64,000 nt of DNA from Tildeniella nuda ZEHNDER 1965/U140 (GCA_019358895.1 JAHHIG010000016.1:1-64000), one strand, 5' to 3'; positions 16,029 to 25,244 are shown, counted from the stretch's first letter. Made by a program: numbers and translations. The notes: generated by a model not told the origin, from the letters alone.

Positions 16029-17429
16029 ATGGGTAAAGTAAGTGACGCACTGAAGCAGGTCTTAGGAAAGTACGGAATCAGCCAAAACCAGTTGGCGATC
16101 GCATTGGGTGTAGATCGCCCTATCTTTTTTCGCTGGTTTCATGGGCAAGTAGATCCCTCAGCCGAAACTGTTGCGGATATTGCTAAAGCGATTCATAACA
16201 TTGATGGTGAAGCATCTAGGGAGTTTGCAAGGCTCTATCTAGGGTATTGGACAGATAGTGAGCAAGAAGGCTTAATCATTCCAGAAGTAAACCAGCTTCC
16301 CCAATCCGAAGCTTTAGATGTCGCTGCACTCTCTAGACTGTTCTCAGATACGACGACTTCTTATAAATTTCTCTTCTTCATTTCACTCTTAGACATCCTG
16401 AAACGACGGCAGTTTGACGTTCTATCGCCTATCAGCTTTCAAGAGATAATCGTTGAGATGCTTGCTAATGCCTGGTATCCGCATACTTACTTTAAGTTAT
16501 CGTTCGGTTCTCAGGACAAGATTGCACAGAAGCTAGATTCATTAGTTTTAGACATTAGTGAACCCATCCTCAAGTTTACAGATACCGATAAAAAGTTACT
16601 GCGTAAGGCTATTGCCTCTCAAAATCTCAAGGATGTCATCAGCCATTTGAAAAAATATGTCCCATTCCGCCTTATCATCCCTTTTTTGGAGCAAGAGCTA
16701 GAAGGCGTTAGCCGAGGTAAAGGGAATGAGCTAGATGTAGCGATGCCTGCGATCGCTGAAAAGCACTTCGATCTCAAAAAGCCTCTTTACCGCTTCGATT
16801 CAAGTAAATATAGCGGTTGCCAATCTATCATCGTTCATCCAGATTGGGCTGCTTATATAGAGAAGCATTACGCCATCGTTCGTGGATGGGCATCATGGGA
16901 GTGGTTGAACTATATGCAGCCAAGGAATTCTAATGTTCCAGGCATCGTCAACAAAATTTTTATGCCTCAACAAAGAGGCTCTTTATCTAATCAAACTAAA
17001 TATTGGAGGCTGGTATTACAGCATCAAACTGTAAGTTGCATTTATTCTGGGCAGCCTCTAAGCCTGGATAAGATTGCTCTTGATCACTACTTGCCTTGGT
17101 CATTTGTAGCGCATGACCAAATCTGGAATCTAATCCCAGTGATTCCAGAGGTCAATTCATCTAAATCTAATAACTTACCAGCGACACAGTACCTTAAAGC
17201 ATTCGTCGCTATCCAGCATCTCGGACTAACCATCTCCCATAACAACTTAGGAGAGAAAGCCTGGGGTAACTATATTGAACCTTTTATTGGTGATTTGAAA
17301 ATGAGTCCTGAAGACTTACTTAACTTAGAAAGGCTAGAAAATGCTTATGCAGCAACAGTTACGCCGTTAATGATATTAGCGGAGAAGCAAGGGTTTTCTT
17401 CTAACTGGATCTATAGACTGGCGCAGTAG
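16029..17429 (+). CDS. XRE-type HTH and HNH endonuclease domain protein
   Basis: A 466-residue protein. Residues about 5-65 form a Cro/C1-type helix-turn-helix: DALKQVLGKYGISQNQLAIA, GVDRPIFFRWFHGQ, AETVADIAKAI. The middle is unassigned. The C-terminal third has an HNH-like motif: CIYSGQPL, then ALDHYLPWSFVAHDQIWNLI and VNSSKSNNLP; the DH...N residues match the metal-binding histidine and asparagine. The second zinc-knuckle Cys of many HNH proteins is not evident. Such fusions are found among defence islands and mobile DNA. The likely role is DNA cleavage with promoter or DNA recognition by the HTH. It carries two GCGATCGC octamers. Confidence 0.65.
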   Translation: MGKVSDALKQVLGKYGISQNQLAIALGVDRPIFFRWFHGQVDPSAETVADIAKAIHNIDGEASREFARLYLGYWTDSEQEGLIIPEVNQLPQSEALDVAALSRLFSDTTTSYKFLFFISLLDILKRRQFDVLSPISFQEIIVEMLANAWYPHTYFKLSFGSQDKIAQKLDSLVLDISEPILKFTDTDKKLLRKAIASQNLKDVISHLKKYVPFRLIIPFLEQELEGVSRGKGNELDVAMPAIAEKHFDLKKPLYRFDSSKYSGCQSIIVHPDWAAYIEKHYAIVRGWASWEWLNYMQPRNSNVPGIVNKIFMPQQRGSLSNQTKYWRLVLQHQTVSCIYSGQPLSLDKIALDHYLPWSFVAHDQIWNLIPVIPEVNSSKSNNLPATQYLKAFVAIQHLGLTISHNNLGEKAWGNYIEPFIGDLKMSPEDLLNLERLENAYAATVTPLMILAEKQGFSSNWIYRLAQ

Positions 17430-17445
17430 TAAATACAATCCGCCG

Positions 17446-17718
17446 CCATCTAACTTTAAGGAGTTATCTGCAAAGCTCAAAGCATTAGCGCCAAGCCTCT
17501 ACTATTTAACGCTTAACTTTTACTCTTCAACGCTTAACCTTTGATCCTTAGCGCTGAACGGCTGACATTCAAGCTTAAACCTTTGATATTCAGCCTTGAA
17601 TGATTGAGATTAACCTCTAAACCTCTGACCATAAAGCCTGAGCATATGAGGCTTATCTACAAACCCTGCTAGTTTAAGCCTAAAGTCTTGAGGTTCACTG
17701 CTGATGCTTTGAGCTTCA
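17446..17718. repeat. degenerate 21-bp-period tandem array (about 13 units)
   Basis: Between two converging genes the sequence falls into consecutive 21-base units, for example ACGCTTAACCTTTGATCCTTA at 17530 and AGCTTAAACCTTTGATATTCA at 17572. A loose consensus is NNNCTTAACCTTTGANNTTCA. Units are 40 to 75 percent alike by eye and the period holds exactly from 17446 to 17718. Read on the minus strand the array gives a heptad pattern (LNxKGLx) broken by stops. There is no spacer structure, so it is not a CRISPR. It fills the whole interval from 17430 to 17731. Confidence 0.75.
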
Positions 17719-17731
17719 TCGTGGAAACCCA

Positions 17732-18223
17732 TTAACTTGCTACTGATGTTCCTTGTACTGCTGATGGTGTAGGTTTGCTTCTCATTGCCCGGAAGAGGGT
17801 TCCTAGCTGTTCTGCAATGCCCTTCAATCCAGGGGTCTTTTTCGCTGCTGTCTTTACGTAGTCGTAGACAGTAAGGCTACTTGCCATTGCTTCACTACCT
17901 ACAGCTAGCAGCGTATCATCCACCTGTTCAGCTAACTGACTCAATGACATCTCTACTTCTGTCAAAGTTGCTGCAAGTCGACAATCATTTGTGAAACCAT
18001 CTAGATCAAAGCTTGCTGGCAGGATATTTCGATTGCTCTGTGCTGCGTGCAGACTCGTTTGAACAAAGACCAGTCGTTTATCGCCCATTTTGAATAGTCG
18101 TCTACGCTCTGTAGCATTCAGCGTGATTAAGAAGGGTAGATTCTTTTGAATCTTGGCAACTGCTTCTTTGATCTCCTGTACGCTCTGTTCGGAAAGAGTT
18201 GCGTTGATGTCCTGGTATGGCAT
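17732..18223 (-). CDS. conserved hypothetical protein
   Basis: A 163-residue protein starting MPYQDINATLSEQSVQEIKEA and mostly helical. It contains the pattern LPFLITLNATERRRLFKMGDK and VYDYVKTAAKKTPGLKGIAEQL, which I remember from similar-sized proteins in several bacteria and cyanobacteria, with no assigned function. There is no signal peptide or membrane segment. It is preceded by about 130 bases of leader and followed directly by the 21-bp array, which begins at its stop codon. Confidence 0.6.
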   Translation of the reverse strand: MPYQDINATLSEQSVQEIKEAVAKIQKNLPFLITLNATERRRLFKMGDKRLVFVQTSLHAAQSNRNILPASFDLDGFTNDCRLAATLTEVEMSLSQLAEQVDDTLLAVGSEAMASSLTVYDYVKTAAKKTPGLKGIAEQLGTLFRAMRSKPTPSAVQGTSVAS

Positions 18224-18355
18224 AGATGATCTCCTAGTGTTTGAAGAAGGGTGTTATTTCTACAAGCGTTAGAGTTCCCCATAACTTCCGCCATGAAACA
18301 TTCTGAGCAATCGAGTCAGTACACTATCTGCAACATTGCTAATGCTTTAAGGAAC

Positions 18356-19153
18356 TTAACCTTTATGGAGCAAGATTGATAAAACCTCTGACACAACATC
18401 ATGAGGACGTTCTAGACAATCTCTTGCTGTAAATCTGACAGTCGGTACACCTGCTCGGAGCATTACTCTATCACGGGCATAATCTCGAATGACTTGCCCC
18501 TCACCTAAATGATGCTGACTGTCTACTTCTAGGCTTATACATTTGCCTTGATGGAATACTAGAAAATCAACTTCAACCCGTCCAGTAAGCTGGCTATCGC
18601 TGATAGTTGTCTCTTGAAGTCCAACCCGTCCACGCGCATTAGCAAAGAACAATACGTCAGTGCGGTCTAGTGCTTCTGCAATCCTGACTTCAGCTTCCGA
18701 TCGCAGATATAGTCCTCCCCACTCTCTTGAGTAGTTGCCACTTGCCTCGGTTTTAGTTTCAGAAACCGTTAAAGCCGTACCAGCAATCAAAATCTCAATT
18801 TGTTGCTTTCACGAGTCGCTGCAAAAAATTCGCCATTGGTGTTGAGTCTTAGCACCGTTCGGTTGCCCTAAATAAGCGAGGTGCAGCAATTTATTGACCT
18901 CTAAGTACAAGCCTGGACGGGTTTTGTTATATAGCTTTTGGTTGATGGACTGCCTAACTTTCTTTCGCTGCTTGGCATCAAGTGATCTGCTGCGAGGATT
19001 GAGCGCGATAATCACGTCCAGCAGTTTGGTTGTTGAAACTTGAAAGGAGTGAGGTAACTTACCACCACTTGTAACTAGAGCACCACTGTCAATGTTTTGC
19101 GCTTTACCCTCTAGATCAAGACCGATGCTTGCATCATCCGTGTTAGATTGCAT
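18356..19153 (-). pseudogene. DUF559-like endonuclease-fold protein split by an in-frame TGA
   Basis: From the ATG at 19153 (MQSNTDDASIG) a frame runs 114 codons to TGA at 18809-18811. The same frame continues without shift (KQQIEILIAGTALTV) for 150 more codons to 18356. The second half holds a Vsr/DUF559-like core: VEVDFLVFHQGKCISLEVDSQHH with the D...E-x-D pattern, a conserved RDYARDRVMLRAGVPTVRF helix-strand and a closing helix. A CGA-to-TGA change would create this stop. Alternatives are two separate proteins, the second from TTG at 18790, or readthrough. It is divergent from the truncated kinase gene. Confidence 0.6.
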
Positions 19154-19984
19154 AACTTTTCCTATAAGTCCTCTCCTAAGCTGCCCATAAACCAAGCCCC
19201 TGTTTACGATTGCACCTACTCTATTTTGGTTGAGAAATTAGCAAACATCACGCCCGATACTATTTTGATTGATGCGGATGGGCAGGCGCGGCTCACGGGC
19301 TTTGACTACGCCCGGATTAGCACCAATAGCAGCACGATCGCCCAGGATATTGCTGAAGATTTGGCATCATACGCACCCTATCAAGCGATCGAATGTCAGA
19401 ACGATCCATCGCAGGCAAGCAATAACTCAGATCTATTTTCGGCTGGGTTAGTTTTCTATGAATTACTAACGGGTGTCCCTGCCTTTGCATCCATCGATCA
19501 AATGCATACTCAAAAAGCGCTTTTCCCAGTCAAAGCCAGCGATCGCACCCCCGCTCTACCGTCTGATATGGATGGATGGTTACAAAAGCTCTGCGCCTTT
19601 AAGCCCAGCGATCGCTTTACCAACGCCTATGCCGCTCTAGACGCATTGGCACCGCTGGCAACACTGCCAACCGTCGATATTACCAATCTGCCAACGGATT
19701 ACATCCTTGATGACCGCTATCGTGTAACGCGGCGATTGGGTCGTCCTGGTAGCTTCGCCGTCGCCTATCAGGTCTTTGACACGTTGGATGAAACTGTTCA
19801 GGTACTCAAGCTGATCACCCGCGATCGCCGCTCCGTCTACGAACGCCTCCAGCAAGAATATAGAACCTTACGCCGAGTTCCCAAACATCCCATGTTGTGG
19901 AAACCATTTGGGCTGGCAAGTTCAGCGATAGTACCCCATTTATTCTGTTTGAGTATGTGGATGGGCAAGATGTGGAACATTTGA
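19148..19984 (+). pseudogene. 5' part of a dual protein kinase-PglZ gene (truncated and frameshifted)
   Basis: Residues about 34-164 are the C-lobe of a Ser/Thr-kinase-like domain (ITPDTILIDADGQARL, SDLFSAGLVFYELLTGVPAF, KPSDRFTNA); its N-lobe and catalytic loop are absent upstream. From about 184 a second kinase N-lobe follows: YRVTRRLGRPGSFAVAYQVF with glycine-rich loop and LKLI with K221. The frame is lost at about 19891 after PKHP. The family motif HPNVVE is recovered in the frame of the next gene if one A is restored, so residues after 247 are not real. The missing start was probably removed with the 4-kb interruption. Confidence 0.8.
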
Positions 19985-22890
19985 TTGAATCGAAAGCGCT
20001 GTCCTTAGAACAAGCAGTGAAGATTGCACAACAAACCGCTCTCGGTTTAGCCCATTTACACCAGCATCAAGTCCGTCATCAAGATATCAAACCATCAAAC
20101 TTGTTGCTAACAGAGGATGGTATTCGCATCATCGATTTTAATGTGGCTGTGATGGATGGCGACGAAACCACCATCAGCGCAGGCACACGGCGCTATTTGC
20201 CCCCTGATTACAAACCCGCCCTCCATGCCAGCCCTGCCGAAAAGATCGATCGCGATCTCTATGCGCTCGGAATTGTCTTTTACGAATGTGTCACCGGGAA
20301 CTATCCTTTCTCAGAACCGCATCCACCCCTTGGGAAAGCTGCCCGTCACCCCACTGAGTTTGCAAGCTGCGAGGGTTTAAGCCAGGAATTGATTGCTTTA
20401 CTGTTGCAGGCGATCGCTCCCAACCGTCGCGATCGCTTCACCTCGGCTGAAACTTTTGCAACAGCAATTTCCCAATTAGTAACCCTGAGAAAACTCGCAG
20501 AACAACCTGCTGTGGTTGTTCTGCCAGAAGTAGAAGCGCCAGAAGTACAAGTCATTGTTGATCCAATCCCAGTTATTCCCACTATTCCTGAACCGATCGC
20601 AACCGTTGAAACCATCGACCCGTCAGCACGTCCAGATACTGTCCCCGAAACCGTTGCTGCTGATTTGTTTGACACATTGACCGATGAATCAACGCCCCTC
20701 GATCCATCTCGTCCCATCGTGTTAGATCCAACCGGACTTTATCCCATTCCCGCTCACTATGTTGCCATCACCAATGAGGTTGAATGGTTTCGACTCTTTG
20801 GCGTTGGAGCTTCCCCCTATTGGGTTAAAGGTAAGCGCCTGTGTGATTGGGCGATCGAATGGTTGCGACTGAGAGGCAGAGAGCAGACAATCCAAATCAA
20901 GCAAGATCCTCGCCCCAGATTAGAGGCACTCTTTCATCCTCTGCCCTTACCGAGTGAATGGAATCATGCTCAACTGCTGGCACTCTCCAGTAAATTAGAT
21001 GAGTATTCTCACCATTCGATCGCTCACTTATTGGCAGATGTAACCAACCATGATTTGCAGGTATGGCTGGGTGAACCTTCAATCCATCATCTTGCTGCTT
21101 GGTTAAGCATCCAAGTACCTGCATCCCATCAAATTTTCGAGCAAGTTTGGCAACAGCAAATTCCAACCAATCCACTCACCCCGTATTACCAGACGCAAGA
21201 CAAGCGATCGCTCCTGTGCCGCTGGCTCGGCATCGCCCAACCTACCCTTACCGAACTCGACCCCTACCCGTTACCGATCCCTGACTGGCTCACGGATGAG
21301 TTTGACCAATTTTGGCAGCAGGAACTTTATCGCAGCGATGCCAGCATTCTCGATCGTCTGATTCTAGCAACGCAACCGGGACGCGATCGCATTACCAATC
21401 AGGCATTCAAGGTTTTGACCAATCGCCCCAGTTTGATTACGAAAGCGAGAGAAACCAAGCTTTCTGCCTATTTGACCCATCAGCAGAAAGTGGAGTTAAG
21501 CGATCGCCAATCGCCCCCTCAACCTGAACCTTTGTCGTTAGATGCCAGTCCGCAACAAGCCCTAGCCTGGGCAACCACGAGCTATTTGCCCTTTCGCCGT
21601 TGGGAAATCGTAACGCAGGTTAGTGCGACTCAACGGATGAGCGATCGCCTTGCCGATAGCTTTGTGGAATGGTTGCTCAGACACTATCCTGACCTCAAAG
21701 AAGAATCGGTTAGCGATTCCCACCTGAATTACAGTGTGGCTTCGCTGGTGCGCCAGAGCTGCCAAACAAACCCAGTGCTGTGGGTTGTTGTGGATGGCTT
21801 AGGCTGGTTAGATCACCAGGAATTATTGGGTTATTTAAGCCGTGAAGCAAAGCTAACGGTTGAACAGTCTTCAGCGCGATTTAGTCTGCTGCCAACCCTC
21901 GCAAAATACGCCAAATGGAGTCTCTACAGCCAGCTTCTACCCGAACACACAACCTGGGCAGATGAGATGGATAAGGCGTTTGCCACCCTTGGCATAGGAG
22001 AACGCTATACCGATCACCGCAAGGCAGAACTGCTGCGCGATTTACGCACCGGAAAGCATCAACTTTACTGTTGGGATAACACTCAGTTTGATAAACTTTT
22101 TCACAGTGCTAGAGATTGGAAACATCTCTACAACGTTGAACGTCCAGCGGTCTTGAAAACGATCGCCGCCGAAATTCAATCCTGTATAGATGAGTTTCCC
22201 CATCCAGAGCAACTGCAAATTATCATTGCTACCGATCACGGGCAACTGATGGGTGAATTGGCTCAAATCCTTCACTGTCCCGATGGCTTAAAAGTTGAAG
22301 GCAGAGTGGCGATCGGTGAAACAGATGATCCACGCTTCGTTGTTCTTAAAGGCGATCGCTACGGACTGCCCCATAACTTCAGCATTGTCCGGGATGCTGC
22401 CAGCTTTGGTTCCTACAGCTACACCACCAATAAAGCCATTATTGGCTCTCATGGGGGACTCTTTCCTGAAGAGGTCGTCGTCGGGGTCTCGGTGCTGCGT
22501 CAAGCCGTTACGCGCCAGCCAGTGATGCTTCACTGTGAGGGCACAGGAGAGGCTGGCAAGCCAGGAACGTTGGCAATCACGGTGAATAATCCAAATCCAA
22601 TTGATTTAACCAATCTTTGCCTACGGATCAAAGAGTTAACGACCTTTAAGACTGGGCTACCATTGGAGCAAGCTATTCCAGCCAACCAGAAAATTACCTT
22701 CAGCCTTGCCATTCCCGATTGTCCTGCGCTATCACCTGACCACCCAGGCGATCGCCTTTCTCTTTCCGGCGAACTCACCTTTTGCTTTGTCCAGGCAGAA
22801 CCAGGAATAGCCCCTCTGGATACTGCTTCAGCCATTGCCATTCAGCAAATCTTTAGTAGTGGGGGGCTAGACATTAATGAATTCCTCTAA
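19897..22890 (+). CDS. pglZ: kinase C-lobe fused to PglZ phosphatase-like domain
   Basis: A 997-residue frame beginning at GTG 19897, downstream of the one-base deletion, so it is probably the 3' part of a larger gene. Residues 1-195 are a kinase C-lobe with catalytic loop HQDIKPSN (61-68) and DFN (80-82) in place of DFG. A Pro/Val-rich linker (205-270) follows, then a middle region, then a PglZ domain of the alkaline phosphatase superfamily: VVDGLG at 631-636, ATDHG at 778-782, SHGG at 851-854 and LFPEEVVVG. PglZ is the hallmark BREX protein. The brxL start overlaps its end by 14 bases. Direct fusion of kinase and PglZ is unusual. Confidence 0.85.
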   Translation: METIWAGKFSDSTPFILFEYVDGQDVEHLIESKALSLEQAVKIAQQTALGLAHLHQHQVRHQDIKPSNLLLTEDGIRIIDFNVAVMDGDETTISAGTRRYLPPDYKPALHASPAEKIDRDLYALGIVFYECVTGNYPFSEPHPPLGKAARHPTEFASCEGLSQELIALLLQAIAPNRRDRFTSAETFATAISQLVTLRKLAEQPAVVVLPEVEAPEVQVIVDPIPVIPTIPEPIATVETIDPSARPDTVPETVAADLFDTLTDESTPLDPSRPIVLDPTGLYPIPAHYVAITNEVEWFRLFGVGASPYWVKGKRLCDWAIEWLRLRGREQTIQIKQDPRPRLEALFHPLPLPSEWNHAQLLALSSKLDEYSHHSIAHLLADVTNHDLQVWLGEPSIHHLAAWLSIQVPASHQIFEQVWQQQIPTNPLTPYYQTQDKRSLLCRWLGIAQPTLTELDPYPLPIPDWLTDEFDQFWQQELYRSDASILDRLILATQPGRDRITNQAFKVLTNRPSLITKARETKLSAYLTHQQKVELSDRQSPPQPEPLSLDASPQQALAWATTSYLPFRRWEIVTQVSATQRMSDRLADSFVEWLLRHYPDLKEESVSDSHLNYSVASLVRQSCQTNPVLWVVVDGLGWLDHQELLGYLSREAKLTVEQSSARFSLLPTLAKYAKWSLYSQLLPEHTTWADEMDKAFATLGIGERYTDHRKAELLRDLRTGKHQLYCWDNTQFDKLFHSARDWKHLYNVERPAVLKTIAAEIQSCIDEFPHPEQLQIIIATDHGQLMGELAQILHCPDGLKVEGRVAIGETDDPRFVVLKGDRYGLPHNFSIVRDAASFGSYSYTTNKAIIGSHGGLFPEEVVVGVSVLRQAVTRQPVMLHCEGTGEAGKPGTLAITVNNPNPIDLTNLCLRIKELTTFKTGLPLEQAIPANQKITFSLAIPDCPALSPDHPGDRLSLSGELTFCFVQAEPGIAPLDTASAIAIQQIFSSGGLDINEFL

Positions 22891-24325
22891 CGCGATCGCA
22901 TACGACAATACTCTCGTGCGAGATGTTTTCAATACACTTAGCATCGACAAAACTCGCTTGCCCTCTAGTGGATTAACCGCGATCGGCATTCCCAGCTTTG
23001 TTGCTGAATGGTTGCTGGATAAAATTGTGCCAGGTACAGGGGCACTCACCCGTACCGAACTCGAAAAGGTCAACAACTTTGTCAAAAAAGCGTTTCCACG
23101 CAAGGACGATCGCAACGAAATCATTTTTGATCTGACTCAGGGAGAAGTTCACAAACTCATTGCCCTGATGCAAGTGCGAGTCACACTTGACCAAAGAGCC
23201 GGGGTGATTCCCGATCCCTTCGCTCGGATTCCAGTGATCAATTTGAATGACTGCTCGATTCCCACTGACCTGATTGAACGTAACAAAATGCTGCTCCGCC
23301 AGGGCGTTTGGGGGAAAATCAGCATTTCGATGCGATCGGACGGCAAAGTTGAGGTGATGGATTTTGATCCGTTTCAATGTTCTAAAGTCGATCTGCAAGC
23401 CTATGCAAACTGTCGAGCAAAATTTACCACCGAAGCATGGCGCGATTTACTCTTTTGCTCCATGGGCTTTAATCCCCAACATCGCCATTACTCCCAGGAA
23501 GCCAAAACCTGGATTCTCGCCCGTCTATTGCCATTGGTTGAGTCCAATTATCATGTGATGGAATTGGCTCCCAAAGGGACTGGAAAAAGCTTTGTGTTTG
23601 AGAACATCAGCAGTAAGGTGGCACTTGTCAGTGGTGGCAAAGTGACACCCGCTCAACTGTTCATCAATGGTCGCACGAAGGAAGTCGGTTTGCTGGGGCG
23701 GCACGACGTAGTGGTTTTAGACGAAGTGCAAAGCCTGACCTTCGAGAATCCTGACGAGGTAATTGGTCCATTGAAAAATTACCTTGCGAGTGGTCGCTAC
23801 AACCGGGCAGGGTTTCAGGATGTTGCCAGCGATTGTTCCTTAGTCATGCTGGCAAATATTGACCTGAATGAGCAACTGCAACCCCGTAATCCAGAAAACT
23901 TAGTTTCCAATCTGCCGTCGTTTTTTGCGGAAACCGCCTTTCTCGATCGCTTTGCAGGCATCATTCCGGGCTGGAAAATTCCCAAGTTTCAACGCGAAAT
24001 GGCAGCGTCTCAAGTGGGCTTGAAAATGGACTTCTTTGGTGAAGCACTTCTCTCTCTGCGTCAAGACAATCGGTTTTTCTCCTATGCTCAAGAACATACC
24101 CAATTTAATCAAAGCGCAACGGTGCGTGATCAAAATGCCATTCTCAAATCAGCCGCAGGGTTTCTCAAACTTTTTTATCCACATCTAGAACTAACCTTAA
24201 TGGACTACCAGCGAGACTGTCTGGAACCCGCCAGAACCTTACGTCAAGCGATTCGCAATTCTCTGTATCATTTGGATGATGAATTTAGACAATTTGGACT
24301 TGAAATTTACGCAGAAATACGCTGA
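22877..24325 (+). CDS. brxL: BrxL-like AAA+ ATPase, short form
   Basis: A 482-residue protein starting at ATG 22877, 14 bases before the pglZ stop. An N-terminal region with WLLDKIVPGTGALTRTELEKVNNFVKKAFP-like spacing and LLRQGVWGKI matches BrxL. The AAA+ core has Walker A APKGTGKS (231-238) and Walker B VVVLDE (278-283), then SFFAETAFLDRFAGIIPGW. It ends soon after the ATPase and lacks the C-terminal Lon-protease-like domain of the roughly 680-residue BrxL of BREX type 1. BrxL proteins form DNA-binding rings needed for phage interference. The frame appears intact. Confidence 0.85.
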   Translation: MNSSNAIAYDNTLVRDVFNTLSIDKTRLPSSGLTAIGIPSFVAEWLLDKIVPGTGALTRTELEKVNNFVKKAFPRKDDRNEIIFDLTQGEVHKLIALMQVRVTLDQRAGVIPDPFARIPVINLNDCSIPTDLIERNKMLLRQGVWGKISISMRSDGKVEVMDFDPFQCSKVDLQAYANCRAKFTTEAWRDLLFCSMGFNPQHRHYSQEAKTWILARLLPLVESNYHVMELAPKGTGKSFVFENISSKVALVSGGKVTPAQLFINGRTKEVGLLGRHDVVVLDEVQSLTFENPDEVIGPLKNYLASGRYNRAGFQDVASDCSLVMLANIDLNEQLQPRNPENLVSNLPSFFAETAFLDRFAGIIPGWKIPKFQREMAASQVGLKMDFFGEALLSLRQDNRFFSYAQEHTQFNQSATVRDQNAILKSAAGFLKLFYPHLELTLMDYQRDCLEPARTLRQAIRNSLYHLDDEFRQFGLEIYAEIR

Positions 24326-24380
24326 ATAATTAGGTCTAACTACGTCAAACCGAAGCTCATCTTATCGTGGCTAAAGCTCT

Positions 24381-25244
24381 ATGAAGACGATCGTGTTTTA
24401 TCACAACAAAGGGGGAGTTGGCAAAACGACTGCCTCCATCAATCTGGCTACAGCGCTTCAATGTCTAGACTATCGAGTGCTGCTCATCGACTTAGATGCT
24501 CAGGCAAATGCGACGTTTGCCACCGGGCTAGTGAAATTTCAATTCGATGAAGAAGACGATATAAAAGCCCGGAATGTCTCTCATCTGTTAGAAAGTTCTG
24601 AGTTCCATTTCATCCCGGAGATCGTGAGGCGATCGCAACATTTTAGCAAACCAGAACTTGACATCATTCCTGCTCACGTTGACCTGATCGAGAAGCAAGA
24701 TAAGCTAAACAAATACATCACCACTCGCACCCGATTGCATAAAAAATTGAAGCTGGTTGAAGATCAGTATGATTTTGTCATCATTGACGCGCCACCCTCC
24801 CGCGATGTGTATGCTCAGGTGGCTCTCATCACTGCCGACTATCTCATTATTCCATCCGATTTAAAACCCTTTGCAAACCAAGGCTTGCCCACCGTCAGAC
24901 AATTCATCACCGAAGAAATTAACGAGATCCGGCAGAGTACAGGTAAAGATAATTTGAAAATATTAGGGATTTTACCATCCAAAGTTTCAACCAATCCCAG
25001 ATATCTTGACTACGTTTTTCCACGCCAAAAAAATACGGTTATCGAGCAATATGGTCTGCCGATTCTCAATTCTATTATTTTTGAACGCACTGCCTTATCC
25101 AATTGTCTCAACCAAACCTTGGAAGTCGGCGATTTGCTCTATCCCGATCCCAAGTCAATCTTTATGTTTGACTCCAAATCTGAGTCTGCCAAAGAATTTA
25201 CCAAGCTTGCCGAGGAAGTATTACACAAAGTGGGGATGAACTAA
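24381..25244 (+). CDS. parA: ParA-family ATPase
   Basis: A 287-residue MinD/ParA-type protein. The deviant Walker A KGGVGKTT is at 10-17, the A' motif LLIDLDAQANAT around 34-45, and Walker B FVIIDAPPS about 125-140. Such ATPases move DNA or position cargo on the nucleoid. It stops in a TAATG overlap with the next gene, a ParB-like protein. Its place between brxL and the cysteine desulfurase gene suggests a working part of the defence locus or a plasmid-derived remnant. No repeated centromere-like sites were seen nearby. Confidence 0.85.
   Translation: MKTIVFYHNKGGVGKTTASINLATALQCLDYRVLLIDLDAQANATFATGLVKFQFDEEDDIKARNVSHLLESSEFHFIPEIVRRSQHFSKPELDIIPAHVDLIEKQDKLNKYITTRTRLHKKLKLVEDQYDFVIIDAPPSRDVYAQVALITADYLIIPSDLKPFANQGLPTVRQFITEEINEIRQSTGKDNLKILGILPSKVSTNPRYLDYVFPRQKNTVIEQYGLPILNSIIFERTALSNCLNQTLEVGDLLYPDPKSIFMFDSKSESAKEFTKLAEEVLHKVGMN

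Noticed and set aside
17446-17718. CRISPR array
   Set aside because: The 21-base units follow one another without spacers and differ from one another; no cas gene is nearby.
20346-20717. Minus-strand reading frame of 123 codons opposite the kinase-PglZ gene
   Set aside because: Ser/Thr/Gly-rich antisense translation of the linker with no homology pattern or ribosome-binding site.
19897-24325. BREX type 1 or type 2
   Set aside because: There is no PglX methyltransferase, BrxA or BrxB; the PAPS-reductase-like gene points to type 4.
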